Source: Promethearchaeota archaeon (GTDB lineage Archaea > Asgardarchaeota > Lokiarchaeia > Sigyniarchaeales > SOKP01). Taken from it: 5,148 bases of DNA. The DNA is taken from assembly GCA_030612905.1 (NCBI GenBank), contig JAUWNA010000175.1, forward strand, positions 1-5,148. Direction: 5' to 3'. A program made the translations under genes and the position numbers. The first letter of the stretch is position 1. Every line of letters begins with the position of its first letter. Below, piece by piece: positions 4,991 through 5,148 of the stretch. Under the pieces are notes generated by a model. The model worked only from the letters and a program-made list of their open reading frames with translations. It had not been told where the DNA came from and searched no databases.

Positions 4991-5148
4991 TTATACTGGC
5001 TCAATAATTGATAACTTTTTATAATTTTTCATAAGGATTTAGAAGATGTCTGTAGTAAGGTTTCACAACTTTGTAAGACTAATACACAGTAGTAATAAAT
5101 TGATTTGTAACCTAAACTGTAAATCTTTTGTGATTTGGTGACAAAATG

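Noticed and set aside
3383..5002. ACTGGCTC shared by 3383-3390 and 4995-5002
   Set aside because: An 8-base match is expected by chance in a window of this size and the flanks do not align convincingly.
5020..5025. Perfect TATAAT near the right edge as a promoter
   Set aside because: No recognisable -35 at 16-18 bases upstream; such hexamers arise readily in AT-rich DNA.
5046..5141. Plus-strand 31-codon frame near the right edge
   Set aside because: Weak ribosome binding context and no family resemblance; too short to support.

Overview
The window is an accessory, mobile-element-rich stretch of a bacterial genome with a low and uneven G+C content. The left gene is moderate (28 of the 60 bases at 421-480 are G or C) and the right gene is extremely AT-rich (11 of 60 at 4081-4140). 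A chromosomal-integron-type attC site and RAYT/REP-like palindromes suggest an AT-rich Gram-negative lineage such as a spirochaete or a Desulfobacterota-like organism. That placement is inference only; no taxonomic marker gene is present.

Layout, left to right. (1) 1-1095: a + strand gene, probably cut at its 5' end by the window edge, that resembles the tail of a nuclease or defence protein followed by an uncharacterised domain. (2) 1129-1216: an imperfect palindrome with the architecture of an integron attC site, directly behind the first gene and in the orientation expected for a cassette. A 39-codon frame with its own Shine-Dalgarno reads through it. (3) 1265-1421: a small non-coding element with 20-base inverted ends (18/20 matching), of the kind found around RAYT (REP-associated transposase) genes. 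(4) 1465-2721: a two-domain protein of unknown function, followed immediately by a partial copy of the same repeat and a REP-like hairpin. (5) 2831-2929: the C-terminal remnant of an IS110/IS1111-family transposase. (6) 3059-3358: a 99-residue uncharacterised protein with a good ribosome binding site. (7) 3359-3771: an AT-rich gap holding a near-consensus promoter and inverted repeats, possibly a long structured leader. (8) 3772-4974: a HEPN/Toprim-type protein, a family linked to abortive-infection defence. (9) 4975-5148: no convincing gene.

The genes all lie on the + strand but do not form one operon, being separated by gaps of about 240-410 bases that hold mobile-element debris. The most economical reading is a patchwork of independently acquired genes, at least one delivered as an integron cassette, with a bias toward phage-defence-like proteins. 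Only the HEPN/Toprim protein can be assigned to a recognisable family with confidence. A defence role for the others rests on context and resemblance.
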